A DNA stretch of 64,000 nt from Qipengyuania mesophila (GCF_019711655.1 NZ_JAIGNU010000001.1:1459501-1523500); one strand, 5' to 3'. Shown: positions 27,057-35,835, counted from the stretch's first letter. The notes: generated by a model not told the origin, from the sequence alone. Program-made: numbers and translations.

Positions 27057-28310
27057 ATGGGCACATCGCAAAGCGTGTCGATCGATGAACGCCAGATGAA
27101 TCCCGAAAGCGAACGCCTCTCAGGCAAGGTCGTGCTGGCCTCGATGGTCGGCGTCTGGCTGTGCTATTTCCTGCTCATCACCCTGCGCGGTGTGATCGTC
27201 GGGCTGGAATTTCAGGACGAACTGCTGTGGCGCCGCGCGCTGGTCTGCACGTTCGGTGTCGGGGTGACTGGCCTGTTGTGGCTGCTGCTGCGCGCGGTCG
27301 AGAACCGGGCGCTGGGAATCAAGATCGCCGTGGCGCTGATCGCGGCGATGCCCGGTGCCATCATGATCGCCCAGGTCAATCGCTGGATCTTCGATTCGAT
27401 CGAAGCCAAGGTCGAAGAGCAAATGGGCAAGGAACGCGGCATCGCGCTCCGTCGGGACGATGCCGGCAATCTGCTCATCGACCTGCCGCGCAAGCAAATG
27501 GATGAAGACGTCGAAGATGCCGAAGAGGCGACTCCGCAGAGCGTGGTCATCGCGCCCGCGCCCACCTCGCTCGACCAATGGCGCATGACTTTCGACCTCG
27601 CCATCGGGCGGTATTTCCTGCTGCTCGCCTGGGCTGCCCTGTTTCTCGCCCTGCTGGCGGGGGCGCAGGCCCGGGCAGCCGAACGGCGGGGCGAGCGGTT
27701 CCGCAGCGCGGCCAAGGCGGCCGAACTCCGTTCGCTGCGCTACCAGGTGAACCCGCACTTCCTGTTCAACACGCTCAACTCGCTCTCGGCGCTGGTGATG
27801 ACGGGCAAGGCCGAGCGGGCCGAGCAGATGATCCAGACCATCTCGCGTTTCTACCGCCACAGCCTTGCCGACGATTCGACCGGCGACGTCAGCCTTGAGG
27901 ACGAGATCGACTTGCAGGAGCACTATCTCGAAATCGAATCGGTGCGCTTTCCCGAGCGGCTCAGGGTGCGGGTCGACCTGCCTTCCGAACTGGCGGGCTA
28001 CAAGGTGCCCGGGATGATCCTCCAGCCACTGGTCGAGAACTCGGTCAAATACGGCGTATCCGCCTCGAGCAAGCCGGTGACGATCACGATAGCCGCGCGC
28101 GAGGAATATGGCCGGCTGGTTTTGACGGTCAGCGACGACGGACCGGGCGTGGCGAATTCCACGGAGAACAAGCACGGTTTCGGCATCGGTCTCGCCAATG
28201 TCCGCGACCGGCTCGAAGCGCGTTTCGGCAATGCCGCCACAATCGTCTCGGGCCCTTCGTTGACCGGCTATGAAACCGAACTGAGGCTACCGATGGTGAA
28301 GCATGGCTGA
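27057..28310 (+). CDS. LytS-type sensor histidine kinase
   Basis: A 417-residue membrane kinase of the His_kinase (LytS/YehU) group. Four hydrophobic segments lie before residue 215 (including VVLASMVGVWLCYFLLITL and a helix near 185-200), with a charged periplasmic or cytoplasmic stretch between. The phospho-acceptor His is about residue 234 in YQVNPHFLFNTLNSLSALV, followed by the ATPase N box ENSVKYG and SDDGPGVANS. The start is 27057, with an ATG at 27096 as alternative. It overlaps its response-regulator gene by eight bases. The signal is unknown. Confidence 0.88.
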   Translation: MGTSQSVSIDERQMNPESERLSGKVVLASMVGVWLCYFLLITLRGVIVGLEFQDELLWRRALVCTFGVGVTGLLWLLLRAVENRALGIKIAVALIAAMPGAIMIAQVNRWIFDSIEAKVEEQMGKERGIALRRDDAGNLLIDLPRKQMDEDVEDAEEATPQSVVIAPAPTSLDQWRMTFDLAIGRYFLLLAWAALFLALLAGAQARAAERRGERFRSAAKAAELRSLRYQVNPHFLFNTLNSLSALVMTGKAERAEQMIQTISRFYRHSLADDSTGDVSLEDEIDLQEHYLEIESVRFPERLRVRVDLPSELAGYKVPGMILQPLVENSVKYGVSASSKPVTITIAAREEYGRLVLTVSDDGPGVANSTENKHGFGIGLANVRDRLEARFGNAATIVSGPSLTGYETELRLPMVKHG

Positions 28311-29052
28311 CGAAGAGAATGAGAAACTCAAGACGCTGATCGTCGATGACGAACCGCTCGCGGTCGAGCGGATGCAGGTCATCTGCGCTAAGATCGGCGA
28401 GTTGCAGGTCGTCGGCACTGCGAGCGATGGCGCACAGGCCCTGAGGCTGGTCGATGCCCTTCAGCCCGATCTCATCCTGCTCGACATGACCATGCCCGAA
28501 GTCGACGGCATTTCGGTCGCCAAGGCACTCGCGAAGAAAGGGCAGCGCCCGGCAGTGATCTTCGTCACCGCACATGACAATTATGCGGTGGAGGCCTTCG
28601 ATCTCGACGCGGTCGACTACGTCCTCAAGCCGGTCAAGCCCGAGCGGCTCGAGCGGGCGGTGGCTCGGGCGATGGCGCGACGCGGAGACGGCGAACGCTC
28701 GGAGAGCGCCTGGCTGGAAGAATTGTGGATCCCGCATCGCTCGGAGCTGATCCGCATCGCGACATCGGAGGTTGGCCGGATCGACGCCGAACGCGACTAT
28801 GTGCGCCTGCATGTCGGAGAGGGCGAAGCGGCCCGGACCTACTTGCTGCTGCAGACCATCGCAGGGTTGGAGAAGCGTCTCGATCCCGAAAAGTTCATCC
28901 GCATCCATCGATCGACTATCCTCCGCAAGGACCGCATTTCCGGCTTGCGACACGACGGCCTGGGAGTCTGGTCGGTCGAACTGGACGATGGCGAAACGCT
29001 CCGCATCGGTCGCACGTATCTGCCCAAGGTCAAGGCGATGGCGGGACGCTGA
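28303..29052 (+). CDS. LytTR-family response regulator
   Basis: A 249-residue regulator. The receiver domain (1 to about 125) has acidic pair DDE at 15-17, phospho-acceptor D61 in LLDMTMPEVDG, and the switch lysine in VLKPVKPERL. The C-terminal LytTR DNA-binding domain (about 145-249) shows SEVGRIDAERDYVRLHV, FIRIHRSTILRKDRIS and IGRTYLPKVKAM. Such regulators bind direct repeats through beta strands. It is encoded with, and overlaps, its LytS-type kinase; targets are not evident here. Confidence 0.92.
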   Translation: MADEENEKLKTLIVDDEPLAVERMQVICAKIGELQVVGTASDGAQALRLVDALQPDLILLDMTMPEVDGISVAKALAKKGQRPAVIFVTAHDNYAVEAFDLDAVDYVLKPVKPERLERAVARAMARRGDGERSESAWLEELWIPHRSELIRIATSEVGRIDAERDYVRLHVGEGEAARTYLLLQTIAGLEKRLDPEKFIRIHRSTILRKDRISGLRHDGLGVWSVELDDGETLRIGRTYLPKVKAMAGR

Positions 29053-29083
29053 TCGCGTCCGCGCAAGCCAATCCAGGCGATCC

Positions 29084-29127
29084 AAAAAAATGGACCCCGG
29101 CCGGGGGACTGCATCCGGCCAGGGTCC
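29084..29127 (-). terminator. Rho-independent terminator of the UrcA gene
   Basis: The inverted repeat 29092-29127 (arms GGACCC-x-GGCCGG and CCGGCC-x-GGGTCC, about 12 pairs) is followed on the minus strand by seven T residues (29084-29090 read as A on plus). It ends the leftward UrcA transcript 22 bases after that gene's stop. Confidence 0.85.
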
Positions 29128-29149
29128 GCAGGTGGGCGGACTCGGGGTA

Positions 29150-29443
29150 TTAGCCGCCCAAGGCCTCGTCGTTGACGCGCGCGGCCATTTCGGCCCCGGC
29201 GCTCGCCTTGGCCTTTTCGAAACAGGCGCGGGTTTCCATGTCGAAGCGCAGGTTGCGTGTGCCGCCGCGCTTGTGTCCGCAGACTTCGCGCGCGGCCTTG
29301 TCGATCCGCTGCGTGAGCACGTTCTGGCCGGCGACACTGCCGAGATCGAGATCGTCATAGGTGACCAAGACCGATTTGGCCTGGGCCGTGGTGGCCGACA
29401 GGGCGAGGCCTGCGGCGGCCAGGATTGCGAGGGTCGTCTTCAT
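29150..29443 (-). CDS. UrcA family exported protein
   Basis: A 97-residue small exported protein of the UrcA family. A cleavable signal peptide (residues 1 to about 22, ending TTAQAKS) is followed by VLVTYDDLDLGSVAGQNVLTQRIDKAAREVCG and a second cysteine in TRACFEKA, so one disulfide is likely. GGAGGAGAACCC precedes the ATG at 29443, a strong ribosome site. The function is unknown. It is a monocistronic unit with its own terminator. Confidence 0.82.
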   Translation of the reverse strand: MKTTLAILAAAGLALSATTAQAKSVLVTYDDLDLGSVAGQNVLTQRIDKAAREVCGHKRGGTRNLRFDMETRACFEKAKASAGAEMAARVNDEALGG

Positions 29444-29634
29444 GGGTTCTCCTCCGGGTCTGCGGCGGACCCGATCATTGGGGGGAGAGGCCCGCCGCAC
29501 GAACTGTATTGCATGGCTACAACTGTAGTCGCACGTTGTGATCGACCGACAGCCAATACAATGGACCGGTAGCGGATGATCGCCGACCAACCGCGATTGG
29601 CAATCGGCGGGCGACGGGCGTAAGGCGTTGATCG

Positions 29635-29901
29635 ATGCCGATCATCGTCCTCTTCCTTCTCGGAACAGCGAATTTCGCCATTCACAAGGCCGTGCTCGAA
29701 TCGGGGCATCCGCTTGTCGGCACGCTACCCGCAGCCTTGCGGGCGCGCGGCGGCCGTCTCTCGCTCCTATTCGAGTTCCTCATGCTGCTCGCCAGCATGT
29801 TGCTGACCGCCAATGGCTGGCCGACTGCGGCCTGGGTCTATGGTTTCTACAGCGTCCTCAATGCCATAACCGGATGGCTGCTGCTGACCGAGCGATTTTG
29901 A
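29635..29901 (+). CDS. Small hydrophobic membrane protein
   Basis: An 88-residue protein with about three hydrophobic segments (residues 2-17 IIVLFLLGTANFAIHK, about 42-57 LSLLFEFLMLLASMLL and about 66-84 WVYGFYSVLNAITGWLLL). It starts MPIIVLFLLGTANF and ends LLLTERF. I do not recognise a family. A weak purine-rich site precedes the ATG. It lies 40 bases upstream of the lipid-kinase-like gene on the same strand, so they may be co-transcribed. Confidence 0.6.
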   Translation: MPIIVLFLLGTANFAIHKAVLESGHPLVGTLPAALRARGGRLSLLFEFLMLLASMLLTANGWPTAAWVYGFYSVLNAITGWLLLTERF

Positions 29902-29941
29902 ACGGGCGGGAACCGCGATCGCGGCTCGGCGCTTCATCGAC

Positions 29942-30796
29942 ATGGCAGCAACGAAAGCATGGCTGGTCGTCAATGCGCGCAGCGGCAGCAACAGCGATGC
30001 TGCGCGCGACGCGCTCGAGCAGATGCTGGCGGCGCGCGACCTGTCGCCCGAGAAGACGATCGAATTTCCGACCGAGGACCTGCCGCGCTGCAGCGCGTTG
30101 CGCGATGCGGATGTCGACCGGCTGATCGTCTTTACGGGCGACGGCAGCCTCAATGCCGTGATCGAGGCGGTGGCAGGCTGGGAAGGCGAAGTGCTCGTCT
30201 TGCCGGGTGGCACGATGAATCTCCTGTGCGCGCGGCTCCATGGCGAGGAGACAGACTGCGAGGCAATCCTCGACTGCATCCATCGCGGTGCCTATCGCGC
30301 GGTCCGCCCGATGATGGCGAGCTGTAGCGCAGGCCACGCGCACGCCGGGCTGCTCGTAGGGCCCGGTACCGCCTGGGGCGAAGTGCGTGAAGCGATGCGC
30401 GATTTCGACATTGGCGGCCTCGCCCGCGGGACGGGCGAGGCCTTTGCGGAGACCACGGGCGGTCCGCGGGTGTGCATGGTGGATCCGGTGATCGGTCACG
30501 AAGACGGCTACCCGCTGATCGAGCTCGTCCCGAGTCATCGCGGCCTGCAGGTCGACGGCTATCGCCCCGAGACCACCGGTGAATTCCTTCAGCAAGGCTG
30601 GGCCTTGCTGCGGCGGCGTTTCCGCGAAGGTCCGCACGAACGGCTCGGCCTTTACGATCGGCTGGTGATCGAGAACTGCGCGGGCGAGGACCTCGATGTC
30701 CTTCTCGACGGCGAACCCGGGACGCTCGGCTCCCGCGCCGAATTCTCGGTGGTGGAATGTCCCGTCGATCTGCTAGCGACCGCGCATGGCTTCTGA
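29942..30796 (+). CDS. Diacylglycerol/sphingosine kinase-like protein
   Basis: A 284-residue protein of the DAGK catalytic fold (YegS/LCB5-like). VVNARSGSNSDAARD (9-23) is the first strand. The nucleotide motif reads FTGDGSLN (64-71) in place of the usual GGDGTxN, and PGGTMNLLC (88-96) stands for PxGTxNxxA. The variant glycine loop leaves activity uncertain. A family lipid substrate (diacylglycerol, sphingoid base) is plausible because sphingomonads make sphingolipids, but that is inference. The next gene starts 11 bases before its stop. Confidence 0.75.
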   Translation: MAATKAWLVVNARSGSNSDAARDALEQMLAARDLSPEKTIEFPTEDLPRCSALRDADVDRLIVFTGDGSLNAVIEAVAGWEGEVLVLPGGTMNLLCARLHGEETDCEAILDCIHRGAYRAVRPMMASCSAGHAHAGLLVGPGTAWGEVREAMRDFDIGGLARGTGEAFAETTGGPRVCMVDPVIGHEDGYPLIELVPSHRGLQVDGYRPETTGEFLQQGWALLRRRFREGPHERLGLYDRLVIENCAGEDLDVLLDGEPGTLGSRAEFSVVECPVDLLATAHGF

Positions 30797-31646
30797 CTTC
30801 CGCCGGATATTCCACCTCTCCGACATCCATTTCGGGCTCGAAAACAATCGCGCACTCGACTGGGTCAAGCGGGAGATTGCCGAGAAGCGGCCCGACGCGG
30901 TGGCGATCACCGGCGACCTGACGATGCGTGCGCGCCATCGCGAATTCGCGGCGGCGACGCAGTGGATCAACACGCTCGAAGCACCGGTCACAGTCGAAGT
31001 GGGCAATCACGACATGCCCTATTTCAATCCGATCGAGCGGTTTTTCGCGCCTTATCGCCGGTTCCGCGGCATGCAGGAAAAGGTCGAAAGGGAGCTCGAC
31101 ATCGGTTGCCTCGCGATCGTCCCGCTCAAGACCGCGGTGCGGATGCAGCCCCGGCTGAACTGGTCGAAGGGCTGGGTCAGCAGCACTGCTCTCGAGCGCT
31201 GTCTGGCGGCACTCGATGCCCTGCCCCGCGGGACGAGGGCGCTGGTCGCGGTTCACCACCCTCTCCGCGAAGTCGGGACACAGGGCACCGCGCTCACGAA
31301 GCATGGCGGCAAGGCGCTGCGCGAACTGGCGCGGCGCAGTGTCGCCGCGGTCCTCTCGGGTCACGTCCACGATGCCTTCGACATCATGGAAGATACTGCT
31401 GAAGGCCCGGTGCGGATGATCGGCGCAGGCACGCTGTCGCAGCGCACGCGCTCGACCCCGCCGAGTTTCAACGAGATCGAATGGGATGGCGAGAAGCTGA
31501 AGGTTTCCGTGCGCAACCTCCACGCCGTCGATACGCCCGACATGCAAATTGACGATGTGCCCGAAAACGCTCTGCCGCCGCGCAGGCCCGGCGAGCCCGT
31601 GGCACCGGTCCATCAGATACCGCGCGTCGATCCGCCGGTGCATTGA
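30786..31646 (+). CDS. Calcineurin-like metallophosphoesterase
   Basis: A 286-residue phosphoesterase with all five metal-ligand motifs: LSDIHFG (D13, H15), ITGDL (43-44), VGNHD (73-76), AVHHPL (about 156) and SGHVHDAFD (about 199). The layout is that of class III cyclic-nucleotide phosphodiesterase-like proteins, and the substrate is open. The C-terminus is a Pro-rich tail. No signal peptide is visible. It overlaps the lipid-kinase-like gene, suggesting a linked phospholipid or nucleotide task. Confidence 0.85.
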   Translation: MASDFRRIFHLSDIHFGLENNRALDWVKREIAEKRPDAVAITGDLTMRARHREFAAATQWINTLEAPVTVEVGNHDMPYFNPIERFFAPYRRFRGMQEKVERELDIGCLAIVPLKTAVRMQPRLNWSKGWVSSTALERCLAALDALPRGTRALVAVHHPLREVGTQGTALTKHGGKALRELARRSVAAVLSGHVHDAFDIMEDTAEGPVRMIGAGTLSQRTRSTPPSFNEIEWDGEKLKVSVRNLHAVDTPDMQIDDVPENALPPRRPGEPVAPVHQIPRVDPPVH

Positions 31647-31765
31647 ATTTCGGCGACTCCGTTAACCGCCTTGCCAAACCACGAGCGCTAAGCGCGCCCA
31701 GCATCCTTGCCGAAAGGATACGCACCTAGGCTCGGCCCCGGAAACTGAGGGGAAGGCTCAGGTCG

Positions 31766-31963
31766 ATGGAACTCGTCAAAGCAGCGCCAATGGGCGCGAT
31801 ACTTACCTTTGTCGTGGCGCTGGCGATCGGATCGCAGGGCTCCAGGGGCGGCCAACTCGCAATCTATAGGGCCGAGCTCTACCAGTACGACGTCTGGTGG
31901 TCTTGGCCGCTGTTCTTCACCGCGACCGCGCTCGCCTGGGGCATCATGCTGCTGCAGCGCTAG
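31766..31963 (+). CDS. Small two-helix membrane protein
   Basis: A 65-residue protein with two predicted helices (residues about 8-24, PMGAILTFVVALAIGSQ, and about 45-62, WPLFFTATALAWGIMLL) around a YRAELYQYDVWWSW loop. GGGGAAGG lies upstream of the ATG at 31766. I do not recognise a family. It is convergent with rpsI, whose terminator lies between them. Confidence 0.6.
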   Translation: MELVKAAPMGAILTFVVALAIGSQGSRGGQLAIYRAELYQYDVWWSWPLFFTATALAWGIMLLQR

Positions 31964-31970
31964 GCGGCAA

Positions 31971-32004
31971 CAAACAAGAAGGGCGGCTCCTTGCGGAACC
32001 GCCC
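31971..32004 (-). terminator. Rho-independent terminator after rpsI
   Basis: A hairpin of GGGCGG (31981-31986) with CCGCCC (31999-32004) plus an inner GGA/TCC pair is followed on the minus strand by TTCTTGTTTGTT. It is 26 bases past the rpsI stop. Confidence 0.72.
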
Positions 32005-32029
32005 CCTGGTGATCGAAAGATCGGTAGCC

Positions 32030-32554
32030 TTAGCGCTTCGAGAACTGGAAGCTGCGGCGGGCCTTGGCGCGGCCGTACTTCTTACGCTCGACCACGCGGC
32101 TGTCGCGGGTCAGGAAGCCGGCGGCCTTGACCGTGCTGCGCAGCGCCGGTTCGTATTTGGCTAGAGCCTGGCTGATGCCGTGCTTGACCGCACCGGCCTG
32201 GCCCGACAGGCCGCCGCCGCGGACGGTGGCGACGACGTCGTACTGGCCCTGACGATCGGTGATCGTGAAGGGCTGGTCGATGATCAGGCGCAGCGTCGGA
32301 CGCGCGAAATAGACTTCCTGGTCCTTGCCGTTGACGATGACCTTGCCGCTGCCGGGCTTGAGCCAGACGCGTGCGGTGGCGTCCTTGCGGCGACCGGTGG
32401 CATAGGCACGACCCTGCGCGTCGAGTTCCTGCTCGCGCAGCGGAACGTCGGCGCTTGCAGCGATGTCTGCCGAATCGCCCTCGGGCGCGTCACCGGCGAT
32501 GTCCTTCAGATCGGCGAGATCCGAGACGGTTTCGTTCTTGGTTTCGTCGGCCAT
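32030..32554 (-). CDS. rpsI: 30S ribosomal protein S9, with acidic N-terminal extension
   Basis: A 174-residue S9. The core (about 46-174) has [18 protein letters not shown] and ends [17 protein letters not shown], the C-terminal tail that reaches the P-site tRNA. The first about 45 residues are an acidic Asp/Glu/Ala-rich extension ([19 protein letters not shown]) beyond the usual 130 residues, as in other sphingomonads. Its ATG shares a base with the rplM stop (TAATG). Confidence 0.96.
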   Translation of the reverse strand: MADETKNETVSDLADLKDIAGDAPEGDSADIAASADVPLREQELDAQGRAYATGRRKDATARVWLKPGSGKVIVNGKDQEVYFARPTLRLIIDQPFTITDRQGQYDVVATVRGGGLSGQAGAVKHGISQALAKYEPALRSTVKAAGFLTRDSRVVERKKYGRAKARRSFQFSKR

Positions 32555-33033
32555 TATGCGACAACCTTGTTCTTGCGGTTCATCGAGGCAACGTCGAGCG
32601 TTTCGGGCTTCTGGCCGTCATAGGGGTGCTCGGTGCCGGCGAATACGTGGAGCGCGCGCATCTGCGCACGGCCGAGCGGGCCGCGCGGGATCATGCGCTC
32701 GACAGCCTTCTCGAGGACGCGCTCGGGGAACTTGCCACCCAGCACCTTGGCCGGAGTGGTTTCCTTGATGCCGCCCGGATGGCCGGTGTGCTTGTAATAC
32801 ACCTTGTCGTTCAGCTTCTTGCCGGTGAACTTCACCTTGTCGGCATTGATGACGACGACGTGGTCGCCGCAATCGACATGCGGGGTGTAGCTCGGCTTGT
32901 GCTTGCCGCGCAGGTGGTTGGCGATGATGGCGGCGAGACGACCGACGACGAGACCTTCGGCGTCGATGATGTGCCACTTCTTTTCGACCTCGGCCGGCTT
33001 GATCGACCGGGTGGCCTTCGTAAGAGCCTTCAT
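32554..33033 (-). CDS. rplM: 50S ribosomal protein L13
   Basis: A 159-residue L13, an early assembly protein that binds 23S rRNA domain II. Motifs include [17 protein letters not shown] (about 20-36), [31 protein letters not shown] and [20 protein letters not shown]. It is first of the rplM-rpsI pair, which is the universal order, and is preceded by a 168-base gap in which I see no other gene. Confidence 0.96.
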   Translation of the reverse strand: MKALTKATRSIKPAEVEKKWHIIDAEGLVVGRLAAIIANHLRGKHKPSYTPHVDCGDHVVVINADKVKFTGKKLNDKVYYKHTGHPGGIKETTPAKVLGGKFPERVLEKAVERMIPRGPLGRAQMRALHVFAGTEHPYDGQKPETLDVASMNRKNKVVA

Positions 33034-33201
33034 GGCTGGTTTCCGTTCCTAGTGTTCGTGCCGTGCCTTTTCGGGGCAGCGGCGCCAATCGGCGAATCCG
33101 TAGCTACGGACCCGCGAAGCGCGCGGCAAATGGCGCCGGATCGGCTGACAGTCAAGTATTTCCGCGCTTCTCGCGTGGGGTAAAATAAAACCCCAACTGT
33201 T

Positions 33202-33927
33202 TCAGGTCACGCGCAGGTGCCAGGTTTCGCGCGAATTGCGGGCATCCTCGCCGATCCGGGTGGAAATCCGGCGATCGAGGCTTTCGAGCAGGCCGCCCGG
33301 TCCCGCACGGGCGGCCAGTTGAACCAAAACCTCGCCCTTCACACCGCCCGGCAGCGCGAGGTCGCGACGCTCGCTCGCCTCTCCGACGACGGGGAAGAAG
33401 AGATCGGGCGGAATTTCGCTGATGATCGTGCCGGATGCCTCGGCGAGCTGACCGAGATATTCGCGCGCCTCGCTCATTTCGGTGCTCGAGGTACCCAGCC
33501 GCTCGAGCACGACTAGGGCGGCCCGCACCGCAGCGGTCCTGCCAGTTCCCACCGTGACGGCCGGATCGTCGACAATTCTTCCCTCGGCATCGAGTTCCGC
33601 CGGAAAGGGCCCGGGTGCGATGCGTTCGCGTTCGATGGCCGCGATCGGTTCGAGCACCGCCGGCGCGTCGACCGTGCATGAAATCTGCGCTCCATCCACC
33701 AGCGTGCCACGCTCGGAGTGCTCGAAGTGACCCCGCCATTCGCGGATCACCAGCAGCGAGTCTCCATGGGCAAGTCCGCGCTCGAGCTCGCGGCGCAGGA
33801 TGAATGGGCGGTGTGGGATGACGAAGGTCGCAGCAGAGGCCCAGGCCTTCGGGTTGGCGCCCCAGGCGCAAGCCGCAGCGAGCGCACCCATGGCTCGCAG
33901 GACCATGCGACGGTCGTATGCGGTCAA
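33202..33927 (-). CDS. Exported protein with likely Tat signal, unknown function
   Basis: A 241-residue protein starting TTG at 33927, with GGGGGAGGGAGC directly upstream as ribosome site. The leader DRRMVLRAMGALAAACAWGANPKAWA looks like a twin-arginine signal (RRxVL then a hydrophobic stretch, AWA cleavage). The mature part has VIREWRGHFEHSERGTLVDGAQISC, then repeated charged segments with GVKGEVLVQLAARAGPGG. I do not recognise a family. A gene order next to cutA and rplM gives no functional hint. Confidence 0.62.
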   Translation of the reverse strand: MTAYDRRMVLRAMGALAAACAWGANPKAWASAATFVIPHRPFILRRELERGLAHGDSLLVIREWRGHFEHSERGTLVDGAQISCTVDAPAVLEPIAAIERERIAPGPFPAELDAEGRIVDDPAVTVGTGRTAAVRAALVVLERLGTSSTEMSEAREYLGQLAEASGTIISEIPPDLFFPVVGEASERRDLALPGGVKGEVLVQLAARAGPGGLLESLDRRISTRIGEDARNSRETWHLRVT

Positions 33928-33953
33928 TGCTCCCTCCCCCTGAACGACGACGC

Positions 33954-34259
33954 CTAGAGTGCGTCGAGCCAAGCCTGCGTCGCGGCCCCCGCCGCGTCGC
34001 AATGCCAGCCTGTTATTGCGGGCGCTTCATAGGGGTGCAAGACCTCGAGCCGCGCAATGGCGCGTTCGAGCAGTCTGGCCGTCGTCTTGAGCAGGCAGGG
34101 CACCTCCTCGCCTTCGTCGACCGCGCCCTTCCAGGCGAAGATCGAGCGGACCGGTCCACCGATGTTGATGCAGGCGATCAGTCGCTCGTCGATCAGCGTG
34201 CGACCGATCGTCTCCGCGCTCGCGGCGTCGGGAAAGGGGCAATAGATCAGCGCGGTCAT
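33954..34259 (-). CDS. cutA: Divalent-cation tolerance protein CutA
   Basis: A 101-residue trimeric CutA1-type protein of unclear cellular role, with the PII-like fold. Features are YCPFPDAASAETIGRTLIDERLIACINI (7-34) with the conserved Cys, SIFAWKGAVDEGEEVPCLLKTT, and HPYEAPAITGW (about 77-87). The ATG at 34259 overlaps the ctaA stop (ATGA), so it is read together with the heme A synthase gene. Confidence 0.92.
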   Translation of the reverse strand: MTALIYCPFPDAASAETIGRTLIDERLIACINIGGPVRSIFAWKGAVDEGEEVPCLLKTTARLLERAIARLEVLHPYEAPAITGWHCDAAGAATQAWLDAL

Positions 34260-35278
34260 CGCCGGCCAAGGACGTGGGCGCACCAAGCGAAGCTCGCCAC
34301 GAGCAATGCGCCGACGATCTGGTGCGCCACCGCCACCCATAAGGCGACGCCGGTGACGACCGCGGCGATGCCGAGCAGGATCTGCGTCCCGAAAGCCGAG
34401 TGGATGGCAACCGATGCCTTGCGCTCGAGCGGCTTTACGCGGCGTGCCATCACCACAAGCGCGACAACCGCGACCCACGCCCACCAGCGGTGGAGGAAGT
34501 GGATGAGGAAGGGATCGTGCGTCGCGGCCCAGAATAGGCCCTTCGAGCCGTCGTATTCGGGTATGAGGCGGCCCTGCATGAGCGGCCAGCTGTCCGATGC
34601 GAGCCCGGCGTTGAGCCCGGCCACCCAGGCGCCGAGCAGCAACTGGAGGAAGACGATCGCTCCGACCCAGCTGGCCGTGAGCGTCCAGCGCGCGGGCGCG
34701 GCATCGCGCGCTGCAAGCTGCCTCAGGTCGAGCGCGGTCCAGACCAGACCACCGAGCGTGACAAGCGCGGTCAGCAGGTGGATCGACAGCCAGAAGTGGC
34801 TGACGTCGGTCATCGTCCCCGAAAGTCCGCTGCGCACCATGAACCAGCCGAACACGCCCTGCAGCCCGCCCAGCGCGAGCAGGGCTAGGAGGCGGCCCTT
34901 GTAGCCTGCGGGGATGGCGCCCCTGATCCAGAACCAGGCGAGGGGTAGCGCGAAGGCGAGTCCGATCAACCGGCCCCACAAGCGATGGAACCATTCCCAG
35001 AAGAAGATGAACTTGAAGGCGGCTAGGTCCATGCCTGCCGGCCCTGACACGTTCTTGTATTCGCCCGTCGCCTTGTAGAGGTCGAACTCGGCCTGCCAGG
35101 CGCTTTCGGAGAGCGGTGGGATGGCTCCGGTGATCGGGCTCCAGTGGGTGATCGACAACCCGCTTTCGGTGAGGCGGGTGATCCCGCCCACGGCCACCAT
35201 GATGATGACCATCGCCGCGGTGACCAGCAGCCAATTTGCCAGAGCGACCGGGCGCCCCTGCTTGAATGTATCCGACAT
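34256..35278 (-). CDS. ctaA: Heme A synthase CtaA (COX15)
   Basis: A 340-residue integral membrane enzyme that oxidises heme O to heme A for cytochrome c oxidase. About eight helices are visible. TRLTESGLSITHWSPITGAIPP (about 29-50) is the family signature. Heme-ligand histidines lie in FWEWFHRLWGRLIG, HFWLSIHLLTALVT, FLIHFLHRWWAWV and AVAHQIVGALL. I chose ATG at 35278 (MSDTFKQGR). cutA overlaps its end. It is divergent from the MerC-like gene. Confidence 0.95.
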   Translation of the reverse strand: MSDTFKQGRPVALANWLLVTAAMVIIMVAVGGITRLTESGLSITHWSPITGAIPPLSESAWQAEFDLYKATGEYKNVSGPAGMDLAAFKFIFFWEWFHRLWGRLIGLAFALPLAWFWIRGAIPAGYKGRLLALLALGGLQGVFGWFMVRSGLSGTMTDVSHFWLSIHLLTALVTLGGLVWTALDLRQLAARDAAPARWTLTASWVGAIVFLQLLLGAWVAGLNAGLASDSWPLMQGRLIPEYDGSKGLFWAATHDPFLIHFLHRWWAWVAVVALVVMARRVKPLERKASVAIHSAFGTQILLGIAAVVTGVALWVAVAHQIVGALLVASFAWCAHVLGRR

Positions 35279-35393
35279 GGTCCCGTCTGTGGTTGGCGCG
35301 TCGCCCCGGCGCAAGTGCAAATCTCGAAAGCGCCGGTCCGGTGGCTGCAACCGCCGAACGGAGGAGAGCTTTTCACGGTTCCGCTTGAAAGAG

Positions 35394-35406
35394 GTTACAC
35401 CATAAC
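35394..35406. promoter_or_regulatory. Possible Zur-type operator
   Basis: GTTACACCATAAC is a 13-base imperfect palindrome close to the alphaproteobacterial Zur box pattern GTTATNNNATAAC (one change). A further half-site ATAAC follows directly. It lies 15 bases before the MerC-like gene, in the ctaA-merC divergent gap. Binding is inferred only. Confidence 0.35.
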
Positions 35407-35420
35407 ATAACTGGCATGTC

Positions 35421-35825
35421 ATGTTGCAACGCGCCATTTCGCCGATTCGTCGGAGGCTCGACCGTGCCGGGATATTCCTCTCCGGCGCCTGTGCGGTGCA
35501 TTGCCTGCTCTCGATCGTGCTCGTGTCGGGCCTCGGTCTGGGCGGCGAAATGTTCCTCTCGCCCGATATCCATCGCTTCGGCCTGCTCCTGGCGACGTTG
35601 ATTGCGGGCGTCGCGATCGGCTGGGGCGCGCTGCGCCATCGCGTTGCCGCGCCCTTCGTCGTGGCCATGACCGGGCTCACCTTCATGGGTGGGGCGCTGG
35701 CGGTCCCGCACGGGGTCGAGGAAGCCGTGCTGACCATCATCGGGGTTGCGCTGGTGTCGCTCGGACACATCCTGAATATGCGCCATTCCCATGCCTGCGC
35801 TTGCAAGGACGGCCACGCCGACTAA
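35421..35825 (+). CDS. MerC-domain membrane protein
   Basis: A 134-residue protein with four helices. The first carries the metal-binding Cys pair in [20 protein letters not shown] (about 20-39), as in MerC transporters, and the C-terminus is a His/Cys tail ([15 protein letters not shown]). Chromosomal MerC-domain proteins in alphaproteobacteria often belong to zinc regulons rather than to mercury operons, and there is no mer gene near. The Zur-like palindrome upstream fits that view. The ThiS-ThiG gene follows after ten bases. Confidence 0.8.
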   Translation: MLQRAISPIRRRLDRAGIFLSGACAVHCLLSIVLVSGLGLGGEMFLSPDIHRFGLLLATLIAGVAIGWGALRHRVAAPFVVAMTGLTFMGGALAVPHGVEEAVLTIIGVALVSLGHILNMRHSHACACKDGHAD

Positions 35826-35835
35826 GTGGGCGGGC

